From the NCBI GenBank assembly GCA_025054935.1, contig JANWZD010000002.1, positions 274,131 to 338,130 of the forward strand: a stretch of 64,000 bases of DNA, written 5' to 3'. The position numbers and the translations under genes are program-made. Below the pieces are notes generated by a model. The model was given only the letters and a program-made list of their open reading frames with translations. It was not told where the DNA came from and searched no databases. The DNA is from Dehalococcoidia bacterium (GTDB lineage Bacteria > Chloroflexota > Dehalococcoidia > SpSt-223). Positions 47,539 through 56,367 of this stretch are shown in pieces. Position 1 is the first letter of the stretch. Each line of letters begins with the position of its first letter.

Positions 47539-48587
47539 AGGTCGGGCTGAGCGGCGAGTTTATCAACCGCCCTTGGACGGGGACCGGCCAATATTCGGTT
47601 CGTCTCGCCGAGTGGCTGGCGCGCAGCGGAGTGCTGCTCACTGTTCTGGGACGGGGAAGCAGCGGCGCGCTCGCGAAACTGGCGTGGGAATATGTCGGCG
47701 TGCTGCGGGCCGCGCGCGCGGCCGGCGTTCAACTGCTGCATGTGCCGTATCTCGGTCCGCCTTTGCGGTCGCCGTTTCCCTTGGTGGTGACTGTCCACGA
47801 TCTGATTATGCTGGCGCTGCCGGAGCATCGCGGCCCGCTCCCCTACCGGGTCTATACGCATCTTGCGTTGGCGGGTGCGCGCCGCGCGGACCTCATCCTC
47901 GCGGACTCGGAAACGACGCGGCGCGATCTCGAACGGTTCGGGGGCATCCCCGCTAGCCGGGTTGAGGTTGTTCCCCTCGGGCACGACGAGCGCCTTGCCG
48001 CTCCTGCTTCGCCGCGCGAACTCGCTGCCTACCGGTCTGCCGCGCGGCTGCCGGAGCGATTTGTGCTCTATCTCGGCGGGTTCGACGCACGAAAGAATGT
48101 GCCGCTGCTCCTTCGCGCGGCTGCGCGGGCAGGGGAGTGGCCGCTCGTGATCGCGGGAGAGCCGCCGCCGCCTCGGCCGCCCCTTTATCCCGACGTGCGG
48201 GCGGAGGCGGCTCCCCTCGGCGACCGTCTCCGCTGGCTTGGCCGGGTCGCGGAAGAAGAGAAGCGGCTGCTCTATCAGGCGGCAACGGTGTTCTGCTATC
48301 CGAGCCGCTACGAGGGGTTCGGCTTGCCTGTGCTTGAGGCGATGGCCGCCGGGACGCCGGTGATCTGCGCCGACGCGACGAGCGTCGCCGAAGTTGCCGG
48401 CGATGCCTGCGAACTCGTTCCGCCTGACGATGAGGAAGCGCTTGCGAGCGCTCTTGCCCGGTTGATGGCAGACGAGCAGCGGCGCGCGGAGCTGCGAGCG
48501 CGCGGCCGCGAGCGGGCGCGGCTGTTCACGTGGGAGCGCACCGCGCGGGCGACAGCGCGGGCGTACTCCCGTGTCCTCGACCGATGA
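47535..48587 (+). CDS. GT4-family glycosyltransferase
   Basis: A 350-residue GT-B enzyme, paralogous in plan to the preceding gene: KVGLSGEFINRPWTGTGQYS, LVVTVHDLIMLALPEHRGP, LYLGGFDARKNVPLLL, and VFCYPSRYEGFGLPVLEAMA with CADATSVAEVAGDACELV. It is the last gene of the glycan operon; 37 bp follow before the quinone oxidoreductase. Two consecutive GT4 enzymes suggest a disaccharide or longer unit built on the lipid carrier before polymerisation. Confidence 0.9.
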   Translation: MKVGLSGEFINRPWTGTGQYSVRLAEWLARSGVLLTVLGRGSSGALAKLAWEYVGVLRAARAAGVQLLHVPYLGPPLRSPFPLVVTVHDLIMLALPEHRGPLPYRVYTHLALAGARRADLILADSETTRRDLERFGGIPASRVEVVPLGHDERLAAPASPRELAAYRSAARLPERFVLYLGGFDARKNVPLLLRAAARAGEWPLVIAGEPPPPRPPLYPDVRAEAAPLGDRLRWLGRVAEEEKRLLYQAATVFCYPSRYEGFGLPVLEAMAAGTPVICADATSVAEVAGDACELVPPDDEEALASALARLMADEQRRAELRARGRERARLFTWERTARATARAYSRVLDR

Positions 48588-48624
48588 GCTCCCTCTGATA
48601 CGATAGTCGCCGCCGGAGGAGCGC

Positions 48625-49626
48625 ATGAAAGCAGTCGTGATCGAGCAGTACGGCGGTCCCGAGGTGATGCGCTGGGGCGACGCTGACCGGCCGTCGCTTG
48701 GCGCGGGCGAGATCCTCGTGCGCGTTCGGGCGGCCGGCGTCAACCAGGCGGATCTAACCGCACGCGCCAACCGCTATCCAGAGCGGACGCCCGTGCCGGG
48801 GATCTACTTCTACCCTTTTCGCTCGCTGCCGGCTATTCCCGGCATCGAAATCGCGGGGGAGGTTGTCGAACTGGGGCCAGGGGTGACGCGCTGGAATATC
48901 GGCGACCGTGTCTGCGGCATCGCGGGCTCCGGCGGCTATGCTGAATACGCGCGGATGCTCGACTGGGTCGCGATGCCCATCCCGGCCGGGCTCGATTTCG
49001 TTGCCGGAGCAGCGATCCCCGTCGCCTTTCTCACGAGCTGGTTAGCGCTCAGCGAGTTGATAAACCTCCGCCGCGGAGAAACGCTTCTTGTCCATGCTGT
49101 CGGCGCCGGGGTCGGGCAGGCGCTGGTGCAACTCGGCAAGCTGATCGGCGCTCGCGTTATCGGCACCGAGATCGTGGCCGAGAAGATCGCGCGCGCGAAG
49201 GCGCTCGGGCTCGATGCCGGCTGCAATTCGCGCGAGGAGGATTTTGTCGCCTGGGCGCTTCGCGAGACTGAGGGGCGGGGAGTTGATGCCGTTGTCGATA
49301 CGCTCGGGGGGCCCGTCTTCGCGGCGAGCTTGCGGGCACTCGCGCTGAATGGGCGCATTGTCCCTCTCTCGACGACCCTCGGCGCAACCCCCGAGATCGA
49401 ACTGGGGCAGCTCATCGGCAAGCATCTCGCCGTCTTCGGCATGTCGACTGCGGCGATGCTGACGCCGGATCGGGTCCGACGCTTCCAGCGAGAGGTGCTG
49501 TCTGCCTTTCCGGCGCTTCTCACTCCGGTGGTCGACCGGACCTTCCCGATGGCCGAAGCGGCGGAGGCGCACCGCTACCTCGCTGCGGGCGCCCATTTCG
49601 GCAAGGTCGTCCTCACCCTCCCATGA
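48625..49626 (+). CDS. MDR-superfamily quinone oxidoreductase-like protein
   Basis: A 333-residue zinc-independent medium-chain reductase of the QOR type. It has MKAVVIEQYGGPEVMRWGD, VRVRAAGVNQADLTAR, the Rossmann motif LLVHAVGAGVGQALVQLGKL and DAVVDTLGGPVFAASLRAL. NADPH-dependent reduction of quinones or enones is the family role; the substrate is not defined. GGAGGAGCGC precedes the ATG. Its stop overlaps the amidohydrolase start by ATGA, so the two enzymes probably act on related compounds. Confidence 0.88.
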   Translation: MKAVVIEQYGGPEVMRWGDADRPSLGAGEILVRVRAAGVNQADLTARANRYPERTPVPGIYFYPFRSLPAIPGIEIAGEVVELGPGVTRWNIGDRVCGIAGSGGYAEYARMLDWVAMPIPAGLDFVAGAAIPVAFLTSWLALSELINLRRGETLLVHAVGAGVGQALVQLGKLIGARVIGTEIVAEKIARAKALGLDAGCNSREEDFVAWALRETEGRGVDAVVDTLGGPVFAASLRALALNGRIVPLSTTLGATPEIELGQLIGKHLAVFGMSTAAMLTPDRVRRFQREVLSAFPALLTPVVDRTFPMAEAAEAHRYLAAGAHFGKVVLTLP

Positions 49627-51086
49627 CCCGGCGGACCCGCATTCGCTGCGGCGAACTGATCGCCTTCGACGGCGCTGAGCATCGCCTTCTGCGCAATGTC
49701 GATCTCGTTGTCCGCGACGACCGGGTGGAGTCGATCGGGAATGCGGCGGGCCCGTTTGATGCTGAGATCGATGCGAGTCACCGGCTGGTGTCGCCGGGGT
49801 TTGTCAACCTCCATCTCCACTCGGGGTCGACGGTGGCGACGCGGCTTGTCACCGAGCGGCGCTACCCCTCGCTGTTTAATGCCGGCTATCTGGCGTTCAG
49901 CCCGAGGAAAGGCGCCACCCCGATTGGCGCTGGGGAGCGCGCCGAAATCGGGGGACGAGCGACTGCGGTAGAACTGCTGAAGTCGGGCTGCACGACTGTC
50001 GTCGACCTCGGCCAAGGCTGCGACCCCGAGGCGATGGCAACAATCTTCGGCGAGCTCGGCATCCGTGCCTACCTCGCGCCCGGGTTCCGCTCTGGCGCGC
50101 ATGTCTTTGTCGACGGCCGTCTCGAGATCGAGTGGTTCCCCGACGAGGGGCTGGCCGCCCTGCGGGCAGCGGTGGCGTTTATCGAACGGCACGCCGGGCG
50201 CTTCAACGGCCGAATCCAAGGAATGCTCTTCCCCTACCAAGGCGACACCTGCACCGACCGGCTCCTTCAGGAGACGAAGGCGGCGGCCCGAGCGCTCGGG
50301 GTGAAGATGCAGATGCACGCCGCCCAAAGCCTCTATGAACTCCACGAGATGCTCCGGCGCACCGGGAAGACGACCATCCAGCATTTCGCTGAAATCGGCT
50401 TTCTCGGCCCCGACCTGATCCTCGCCCATTGCCCTTTCATCACCGGCCATCCGTCGACCGGGCTGCCGGGGGACGAAGACCTGCGCCTCCTCGGGGCGTT
50501 TGGGGTCGCCGTCTGCCACAGTCCCACCACCCTCTTTCGGCGCGGCCATCTCCTCCGTTCTTTCGACCGCTACCGAGCGGCGGGCGTCACCCTTGCGCTC
50601 GGCACCGACCACTATCCCCGCGACATGATGCATGAGATGCGCCTCGCTTCTCTGATGGGAAAAGTCGCGGAGAACGACCCTGGCGCGGCGGATTCACTCG
50701 CCGTTTTCAATGCAGCGACCATCGGCGGTGCCACCGCCCTGGGCCGCCCCGATCTGGGACGGCTATACCCGGGCGCTAAGGCAGACCTCCTCGTCATCGA
50801 TCTTCGCCGGATCGGCGCCGCCCCGCTGCGGGATCCTGTTCAGGATCTTGTGCTGACGGGGATACCCTCCGACATCAAACTGGTGATGATCGACGGCCGC
50901 GTCGTCTGCGAGAACGGCGTCGTCCCCGGTATCGATGAGGATCGGCTTGTCGCCGAACTCCAAGCGAATGCCGAGGCGATCTTCGCGACGATCCCCAACT
51001 GGCACCCGACTGGCGGAACAGTGGAGGAGGTCGCGCCGCGTTTCCTCAAGCCGATGGACGTCTATCGGTATACGCCGCCGGCCTGA
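49623..51086 (+). CDS. Amidohydrolase of the chlorohydrolase/deaminase (AtzA/MtaD-like) group
   Basis: A 487-residue metal-dependent hydrolase. Metal ligands: HxH in SPGFVNLHLHSGS, His in KMQMHAAQSLYE, His in LILAHCPFITG, and Asp in ALGTDHYPRDM. The C-terminal part LYPGAKADLLVIDLRRIG completes the composite beta domain. The group includes S-adenosylhomocysteine/MTA deaminase, guanine deaminase and triazine hydrolases; nothing seen separates these. The catalytic Glu usually three residues after the second His is replaced here by a different context, so substrate assignment would be a guess. Confidence 0.85.
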   Translation: MTRRTRIRCGELIAFDGAEHRLLRNVDLVVRDDRVESIGNAAGPFDAEIDASHRLVSPGFVNLHLHSGSTVATRLVTERRYPSLFNAGYLAFSPRKGATPIGAGERAEIGGRATAVELLKSGCTTVVDLGQGCDPEAMATIFGELGIRAYLAPGFRSGAHVFVDGRLEIEWFPDEGLAALRAAVAFIERHAGRFNGRIQGMLFPYQGDTCTDRLLQETKAAARALGVKMQMHAAQSLYELHEMLRRTGKTTIQHFAEIGFLGPDLILAHCPFITGHPSTGLPGDEDLRLLGAFGVAVCHSPTTLFRRGHLLRSFDRYRAAGVTLALGTDHYPRDMMHEMRLASLMGKVAENDPGAADSLAVFNAATIGGATALGRPDLGRLYPGAKADLLVIDLRRIGAAPLRDPVQDLVLTGIPSDIKLVMIDGRVVCENGVVPGIDEDRLVAELQANAEAIFATIPNWHPTGGTVEEVAPRFLKPMDVYRYTPPA

Positions 51087-51163
51087 GGCTCGAGCGCGAA
51101 ACGGCGGGCGCGCGCGGAGCGCGCATTCTCGCCGAGGCCTCGCCCGGTGAGCGCGCCGCGCCT

Positions 51164-52978
51164 TTACCGGCGCCGAAAGACAATGGTCATGATCTGCCGC
51201 GCGTCTGGCCCCTGACAGATGCTGTTGCTCTGCACATCGACAGGACCGCCGATTTGGGTCTCTCCGTCCCAGAGCGTGACCGTCCACGTCTGGTCGATGG
51301 GACGCGGCTGCAGCGTGAAGTCCGTCCAGCCGGGGTCGTATTGACCGGGCGCACCAGTGCGCGCCGAGGGGATCGGCGCCCCCGTGTGCCCTGCCCACGT
51401 GACGCGGGCGATAAGCCCGTTCACCGGATTGCCCGCAGCATCCCGAACTTGGATCCGGATCTGCGTCAGCGCGCAGTTCGGCAGATAGGAGATGCTCTCC
51501 ACCGCGTAGGGCAGCGCGCTCGCGGGGGTCGGCGTGGCAGCAGGGGCGGCTGTCGGGGTCGGGCTGGCGTGGGACGCAGCGAGGTTGACGACCGGCAAAG
51601 CCGCCGGCTTGTAGTTGTACGGCTGCGGACCGATCGCCTCGCCGGGAAGGATCCCTGCCTCCTTGGCCACATCGCCGCCGTTCGCCAGCACCACTTGGCC
51701 CGCGCGTGCCCAAGGCACGTCGATCTTCCACTGCTGGAACACTGTCCGCTGCGCGCGTACCACGATGACGTTGCTGAATTCCTGCACCCCCATCGGCAAG
51801 CCATACTGGGTGACAGGGTCAGGCGCGGCGAGATAGGCGCTCCTGAGGGCGGGGTAGGGGTTGAGGATCGCGAGGTGGTTTTGGACGATCGCCGGCCACT
51901 CCTTGCCCTGATCAGACTGCCAGTCGTTTGATTTCGGGACGTTGCGCACCGTCAGCAGCCAGTCATCCTTGCCGGCCCGCGACAATTGGTCGAACACGTT
52001 GATGAAGACCACGGCGCCGCCTTGGTCGGGACGGTACTGGAAGATCACTTTTTGGAACGCTTGGCTGACAAAGCCGTCCCACAGAAAGCGATGGGAGACA
52101 GGGTAGCCGACGGCATTCACCCCGCCATAGCGCTGGAACCACGTCCAGAACGGCACCCCATCAGCGTCGGTGACGGTATAGCCGTAGACGCCGCCCGCGT
52201 CGCGACCGTTCGCTTGGCTGTAGAACCAGCCGCCTTCCACGGGATAGTCGTTGCGGCCCTCGGTGCCCGGAGGACGAGTAGGCGGAAGGGGGGTGGCTGT
52301 CGCCGCTTGGCCGGGAGGAGAGGTTGTCCGGCCGCCCGGCTGCGGAGCGCTTGCAGGCTGCTGAAGCGTCGCCGGCGCGTCGCCGTCTTCAATCAGGAAC
52401 ACGGCATCGAGAAAGGCTTGGTTCCGACCGCCGCCGCCGTTTTCCACCTTGATGAAGACGGTCATGCGGTCGCCGGCGGCTGCGGCGCGGACGACTGGCG
52501 CGTCACCGATCTCGATCGTCGCCCACTTTTCTCCCGCGTAGCGCGTTCCCCACACCACGGTCGGCGCGCGCGGGTCGGTGCCGCCGGTCGGGTCGAGCCC
52601 AATCGTTCGAACCATCGGGCCGCCGCCGTTCACTTTCGCCGCCGTTGCCAGCCACGCCTTGTAATACTTGCCGGGGGTGACGCTGCGCCGCTGATAGATC
52701 CCCGCGACAAAGGAGGAGCCATCCGACCAGAGCGTCTGCGAGGTGGCGCCCTCGATCTTTTCGACGAAGGCCGGGCTGAGTGCGGCCGTATCCCGGAATG
52801 AGAGCGAGCCGCTCAGGACGAACGGCGTCCACCCCTTTCCCACTTCTCCCCCCTCATAGGGGTCGAACCCTTGCTCAAAGCTGTAATTGACAATCAGGTT
52901 GCGCGGCGACTGCGCCCCTGCCGGGAGCGTCGCGGCGAACCCGACCGCAACGGCGAGAAGGAGAACGGCTGCTCGCAC
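51164..52978 (-). CDS. Secreted protein with N-terminal carbohydrate-binding-like domain
   Basis: A 604-residue exported protein. From the GTG at 52978 (GGAGG six bases upstream) it has a signal peptide (RAAVLLLAVAVGFAATLPAG, cleavage near AGAQ), a beta-rich first domain (NLIVNYSFEQGFDPYEGG) like those binding carbohydrates, a Pro/Thr linker (about residues 215-250), a central aromatic-rich domain (FWTWFQRYGGVNAVGYPVS), a second Pro/Thr linker, and a C-terminal Ig-like segment with two Cys (PNCALTQIRIQVRDAAGNP ... NSICQG). Similar multi-domain extracellular proteins are frequent in Chloroflexota. No catalytic residues can be assigned. Confidence 0.72.
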   Translation of the reverse strand: MRAAVLLLAVAVGFAATLPAGAQSPRNLIVNYSFEQGFDPYEGGEVGKGWTPFVLSGSLSFRDTAALSPAFVEKIEGATSQTLWSDGSSFVAGIYQRRSVTPGKYYKAWLATAAKVNGGGPMVRTIGLDPTGGTDPRAPTVVWGTRYAGEKWATIEIGDAPVVRAAAAGDRMTVFIKVENGGGGRNQAFLDAVFLIEDGDAPATLQQPASAPQPGGRTTSPPGQAATATPLPPTRPPGTEGRNDYPVEGGWFYSQANGRDAGGVYGYTVTDADGVPFWTWFQRYGGVNAVGYPVSHRFLWDGFVSQAFQKVIFQYRPDQGGAVVFINVFDQLSRAGKDDWLLTVRNVPKSNDWQSDQGKEWPAIVQNHLAILNPYPALRSAYLAAPDPVTQYGLPMGVQEFSNVIVVRAQRTVFQQWKIDVPWARAGQVVLANGGDVAKEAGILPGEAIGPQPYNYKPAALPVVNLAASHASPTPTAAPAATPTPASALPYAVESISYLPNCALTQIRIQVRDAAGNPVNGLIARVTWAGHTGAPIPSARTGAPGQYDPGWTDFTLQPRPIDQTWTVTLWDGETQIGGPVDVQSNSICQGPDARQIMTIVFRRR

Positions 52979-53015
52979 AAACACCCTCCAGGCGCGAATG
53001 GTGCGACAGGTGGGG

Positions 53016-53044
53016 ATTATGGCAGCCACCCAAGCAAGGTACAA
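53016..53044 (-). promoter_or_regulatory. Possible promoter of the secreted protein gene
   Basis: Minus strand: TTGTAC (53044-53039), 17-bp spacer, CATAAT (53021-53016), 37 bp upstream of the GTG start. Confidence 0.35.
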
Positions 53045-53068
53045 GCAGGCTGGCTCGCTCGGAAAGGG

Positions 53069-53077
53069 TGGTATACT
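53069..53077 (+). promoter_or_regulatory. Extended -10 promoter of the PHP-domain gene
   Basis: TGGTATACT, identical to the element at 41347-41355, with no clear -35. The leader to the ATG at 53145 would be about 60 bases. Confidence 0.45.
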
Positions 53078-53144
53078 GACTGCGTACGCGTGTCGGTGCG
53101 TCAGCGTCTTTCGCACCACCAGCCTAGCATTCAGAGGATTGTTC

Positions 53145-53705
53145 ATGCTGCTCAAAGTCGCGCTGCACGCGCACACGGTGCGCAGCGACGGCACGCTCAC
53201 CCCGAACGAACTGCTGCGACGCTATGCGGAGCATGGGTTTGATGTCGTCGCCATCACCGACCATGATATGGAGCTGACCGAGGAGGAGCTGGCGCGGCTG
53301 ACAGTCCCTGACGGGCTGCTCGTGCTGCGCGGGAGCGAGGTCTCTTACCAGCAGCTGTATTGGCAGCATGTCGGCCATATTTGGGGCGAGACGAAACTGC
53401 TTCGCATCCTCAACCACCCGCGCCGCTATGGGATGACCGCTGAGCAGGTGGCGCGCGCGGTCAAGGAGCACCGCTTCGACGCTTTTGAGATCACCAACCA
53501 CGGCGTCTACTGCCCCCAATATGAAAGCCTGCTTCTTCCTCGGGTGGCGACCGATGATTGCCACTATCCCGAGATGATGAACCGCGCTTGGATGCTCGTT
53601 GAGGTCAAGGAGCGAAGCGGAGACGCCGTGATCGACGCCATCCTCCGGGGCGACGCCGACGTCGTCATCCGAGATGGCCCCAAACCTGCACCGCGACAGG
53701 CGTGA
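53145..53705 (+). CDS. PHP-domain phosphoesterase
   Basis: A 186-residue, single-domain PHP protein. The metal ligands are all present: HxH in VALHAHTVRSDG, ITDHDME, Glu in RGSEVSYQ, His in LNHPRR, ITNHG, and the Asp-x-His pair in TDDCHYPE. It is short compared with histidinol phosphatase but close to the YciV/nucleoside-3',5'-bisphosphatase core without its insertion. AGAGGA precedes the ATG. The end overlaps the convergent PPOX gene by 41 bp. Substrate unknown. Confidence 0.83.
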   Translation: MLLKVALHAHTVRSDGTLTPNELLRRYAEHGFDVVAITDHDMELTEEELARLTVPDGLLVLRGSEVSYQQLYWQHVGHIWGETKLLRILNHPRRYGMTAEQVARAVKEHRFDAFEITNHGVYCPQYESLLLPRVATDDCHYPEMMNRAWMLVEVKERSGDAVIDAILRGDADVVIRDGPKPAPRQA

Positions 53706-54090
53706 TCCGAACGGTCGGATTGACCGCGATCTCCGGCATCATGCGGTACTGGGGATACTTCTCCCGCAGCAGGCGCAACGCGGCCTCCCGCTCTTCCCCC
53801 TCGCGAACGAGCGAGGCGATCCCCCGGATCTGGACATATCCCAGCTGGGACCAATCCTCTGCCCACCGGTCGATCACGACCCCGACATTCGGCCGGGCGA
53901 TCAGGTTCCGAACCCGTTTCAGCCGCTCGACAGGAACGCGCTTCGGCTTCGCATCGAGCGGCATCCAGAGTGCCCCCTGATAAAGGACGTAGCAGAAGGG
54001 GACGAGATAGGGGAAGCCGTCGTCGCCGATCGTCGCCAAGCGGCCAACCCGCGCGGTCGCGACGAAGCGCTCAGCCTCCTGCGGGATCAT
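53665..54090 (-). CDS. Pyridoxamine 5'-phosphate oxidase-fold (PPOX class, F420-type) protein
   Basis: A 141-residue split-barrel flavin/F420-binding protein: EAERFVATARVGRLATIGDD, FPYLVPFCYVLYQGALWMPLD, RPNVGVVIDRWAEDW and GYVQIRGIASLV. This matches the small 'PPOX class F420-dependent' group. That would imply coenzyme F420 use in this organism, but FMN or haem binding cannot be excluded from sequence alone. The frame is open upstream to 54759, yet the ATG at 54090 begins right before the conserved part. The upstream 100 bases hold no clear promoter. Confidence 0.8.
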   Translation of the reverse strand: MIPQEAERFVATARVGRLATIGDDGFPYLVPFCYVLYQGALWMPLDAKPKRVPVERLKRVRNLIARPNVGVVIDRWAEDWSQLGYVQIRGIASLVREGEEREAALRLLREKYPQYRMMPEIAVNPTVRITPVAVQVWGHLG

Positions 54091-54194
54091 GCTGGAGCGA
54101 GCGGTCGGACCGCCGCCCCGAGGCGGACAGTCGCTGGGGGTGGTGAGCTGCTCGGCGCGCAGCGGAGCCAGAGAGCAGCTCCGCTGCGGACACA

Positions 54195-54635
54195 GCCTCG
54201 CAGCGGCCAGACCTGCCCTTCGGCTCTCTCGGCGCGGCGCACCTTCAGCACCGTCGGCACGACGGGGAGCCCGGTCGCACTGGCAGTGAAGCCGACGCCA
54301 GGCTTGGACGGCCGCATCGGGCGGCCGACCGTCAGCGCGCCTTCCGCAAATCCCGCCGCGAAGAGAGCCTCGAGACGAGCGAGGGTACGCCTCGGCGCGC
54401 GCCTGCGCCTGACCGGAGAGGCATTGCCGGACAGGATCGCCCCGCAGTTGCGCCAAGCCGTACCAATCGGGCCGGCAGCCGGCGCAATCGCGGTCGTGCA
54501 CCGGAGGGCTGGAGAGAGCGACGTCAGCATGAGCGGGGTATCGGGATACCGCCAATGGTTGGCCGCAAGGATGAGCGGCCTGCGCGCCCCAGCCCGTCGT
54601 TCGCTTCCGCAGCCATCGACGCGGGAGAAGCGCCG
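54195..54635 (-). pseudogene. Degenerate PlsC/AAS-type acyltransferase
   Basis: The minus strand still reads ARRPLILAANHWRYPDTPL (NHxxxxD catalytic motif preserved as NHWRYPD), TSLSPALRCTTAIAPAAG, then RRTLARLEALFAAGF and KPGVGFTASATGLPVVPTVL. The FPEGT-type motif is lost: GF is followed by AEGALTVGRPMRP, as if about six residues were deleted. Parts between these blocks read better in other frames (WYGLAQL). There is no start codon with a plausible N-terminus. I read it as a decayed lysophospholipid acyltransferase. Confidence 0.55.
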
Positions 54636-55054
54636 AGGAGGAGATACGACGCCGCGCAGGGCGAACTCGCGCGCTACTCGCAGCCGCGGCGGCGGCGCAG
54701 AAGGAGAGTGCAGCCACCGAGCCGTGCCTCGACAGGCGAGGGCCGCCTGCGCTCGGCACGGAGGCGTGAGCACGCCCTCGGTGCGTCTAGGATCCGTTGC
54801 CCGCGGCTGCAGGGGGGTCGCCTGCGCCTCAGGCAATCCCACGGCGAGGGCGCCGAGCGTGGGACGCCCGACCACGCGCTCGGCCTGCGCGCCGCTCTTC
54901 CCGATCATGACAACGCGCAATCGTCCCGCGCTTGAGCAGCGTTCCTTCTCCTCTTCATGCACATCAGGCAGGAGCGCCGGCGCGCTGCTGAGCGCTGCAA
55001 TTGGAAAGCGCCGCCCTCGCGGACGGCGCCGGCGCTCGGCAGCGGCGATGCGGG
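54636..55054. other. Gap without recognised gene
   Basis: About 420 bp between the acyltransferase remnant and the ferredoxin stop. The minus strand gives an open but low-complexity peptide (VMIGKSGAQAERVVG, Arg/Pro-rich after). It may be the decayed 5' part of the acyltransferase gene, but nothing definite is seen. Confidence 0.4.
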
Positions 55055-55351
55055 CTACACGGTGCTCACGGGCTTGATCGCGTTCGTTCGGGCGCGAGCG
55101 GCTTCCCGGTCGGTGAAGTAGAGGGCATTGATCTCAATAAACTGCCGCTGATCTTCGGGAACTTCATCCTCAGCGAAGATCGCCGTCACGGGGCAGGCCG
55201 GCTCGCAGGCGCCGCAGTCGATACATTCTTCCGGGTGGATATACAGCTGCCGATCGACCCCCTCTTCGTAGTAGATACAATCAACCGGACACACTTCGAG
55301 ACAGGACTTGTCGAGAGTGTCGATACAGTTCTCCGTAATGACGTACGTCAT
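55055..55351 (-). CDS. fdxA: 7Fe ferredoxin (3Fe-4S and 4Fe-4S)
   Basis: A 98-residue FdxA-type ferredoxin. Cluster ligands: [20 protein letters not shown] and [18 protein letters not shown]. The first set has the spacing of the 7Fe family (C-x7-C-x3-CP), the second is a normal 4Fe-4S motif CxxCxxC-x3-CP. The C-terminal extension ends IKPVSTV. The ATG at 55351 has GGAGG four bases upstream; the frame is open to 55450. It is a low-potential electron carrier of the cytosol. The gene is divergent from an MBL-fold hydrolase. Confidence 0.93.
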   Translation of the reverse strand: MTYVITENCIDTLDKSCLEVCPVDCIYYEEGVDRQLYIHPEECIDCGACEPACPVTAIFAEDEVPEDQRQFIEINALYFTDREAARARTNAIKPVSTV

Positions 55352-55491
55352 TTCGCCTCCGAATTCACCCATTGCCCGTCTCAGCCGATAGTGCCTAACA
55401 GCAAGGGGATACTGCGAGAGATGCGCAACCGTATCGTACTCGATTGGCACGAGCCCGTCGAGGGCAGGGAGCCAAGGAGAAGGGAGGAGGC

Positions 55492-56322
55492 ATGGCCGAC
55501 CCGCGCGCGCGCCCGCTCGGCAGCAAGACCCTGCTGACCGTCTCGGACGGCACGCTTCGGATCGGTCCGGAGCGGCTGTTCAAGGGCGTTCCGCTTGCGC
55601 AGAGCGCGCCGCTGCTGCATTCCCGCGACGAGAGCGGGCAAGCGCTCCTGCCGATGCGGTCGCTCGTCATCCGGGGGAGCGGACGCCTGATTGTGGTTGA
55701 TACCGGCTTGGGTCTCCACTCTCCGCTCCGGCCTGCGCCCGGCACGCTCCTGCTCGAGCTTGCCGCCGCGGGGATACGTCCCGACGAGGTGACGGATGTC
55801 ATCATCAGTCATGCCCACGGCGATCACATTGGGTGGGCGACGATCGAGGAGGAGCGAGGCCGGCGCACCACCTTTCCCAACGCTCGCTATTGGATGTCGG
55901 AGACCGAGTTCCGACACTGGACTGAACCGGCCCAGCTGAACGCGGCCGCCGCCGTTCGCGTGCAGCTGCCCGTCATTGCGGCGTCCGGCCAGTTAGAGCT
56001 GGTTGAGGGGGAGGCGGAGATCGCGCCAGGCATTCGGCTCGTGCCGACACCCGGGCATACGCCGGGGCATTGCAGCGTGCTGATCACCGATGGGGCTGAT
56101 GCCGCTCTCTTCACCGGCGATATCTCTCATCATCCGCTGCACTTCGAGAAGCTGAACTGGAACAGCGAATTCGACACCGATCCCGTCCTCGCCTACCGCA
56201 CACGAGTGCGTGTCCTCGAGCAGGCAGCAGCTGACCGGCTGCTGCTCATCTCCTATCACCATCCGACGCCGTTCGGTCAGGCGGTCTACAACGGCGCCGC
56301 CTTCCGCTGGCAGCCAGTTTGA
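55492..56322 (+). CDS. MBL-fold metallo-hydrolase
   Basis: A 276-residue metallo-beta-lactamase-fold hydrolase with the dinuclear metal site [14 protein letters not shown] (HxHxDH), His in [14 protein letters not shown], Asp in [12 protein letters not shown] and the last His in [10 protein letters not shown]. It resembles lactonase-like (AHL lactonase/YtnP-type) members, but no motif defines the substrate. The ATG at 55492 follows AGGGAGGAGG; the frame is open to 55444, before any ribosome site. Confidence 0.87.
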   Translation: MADPRARPLGSKTLLTVSDGTLRIGPERLFKGVPLAQSAPLLHSRDESGQALLPMRSLVIRGSGRLIVVDTGLGLHSPLRPAPGTLLLELAAAGIRPDEVTDVIISHAHGDHIGWATIEEERGRRTTFPNARYWMSETEFRHWTEPAQLNAAAAVRVQLPVIAASGQLELVEGEAEIAPGIRLVPTPGHTPGHCSVLITDGADAALFTGDISHHPLHFEKLNWNSEFDTDPVLAYRTRVRVLEQAAADRLLLISYHHPTPFGQAVYNGAAFRWQPV

Positions 56323-56367
56323 GCGGGCGAAGGATCCGCGGTGAGGCGCCGGAGGGAGACGAGCGGA

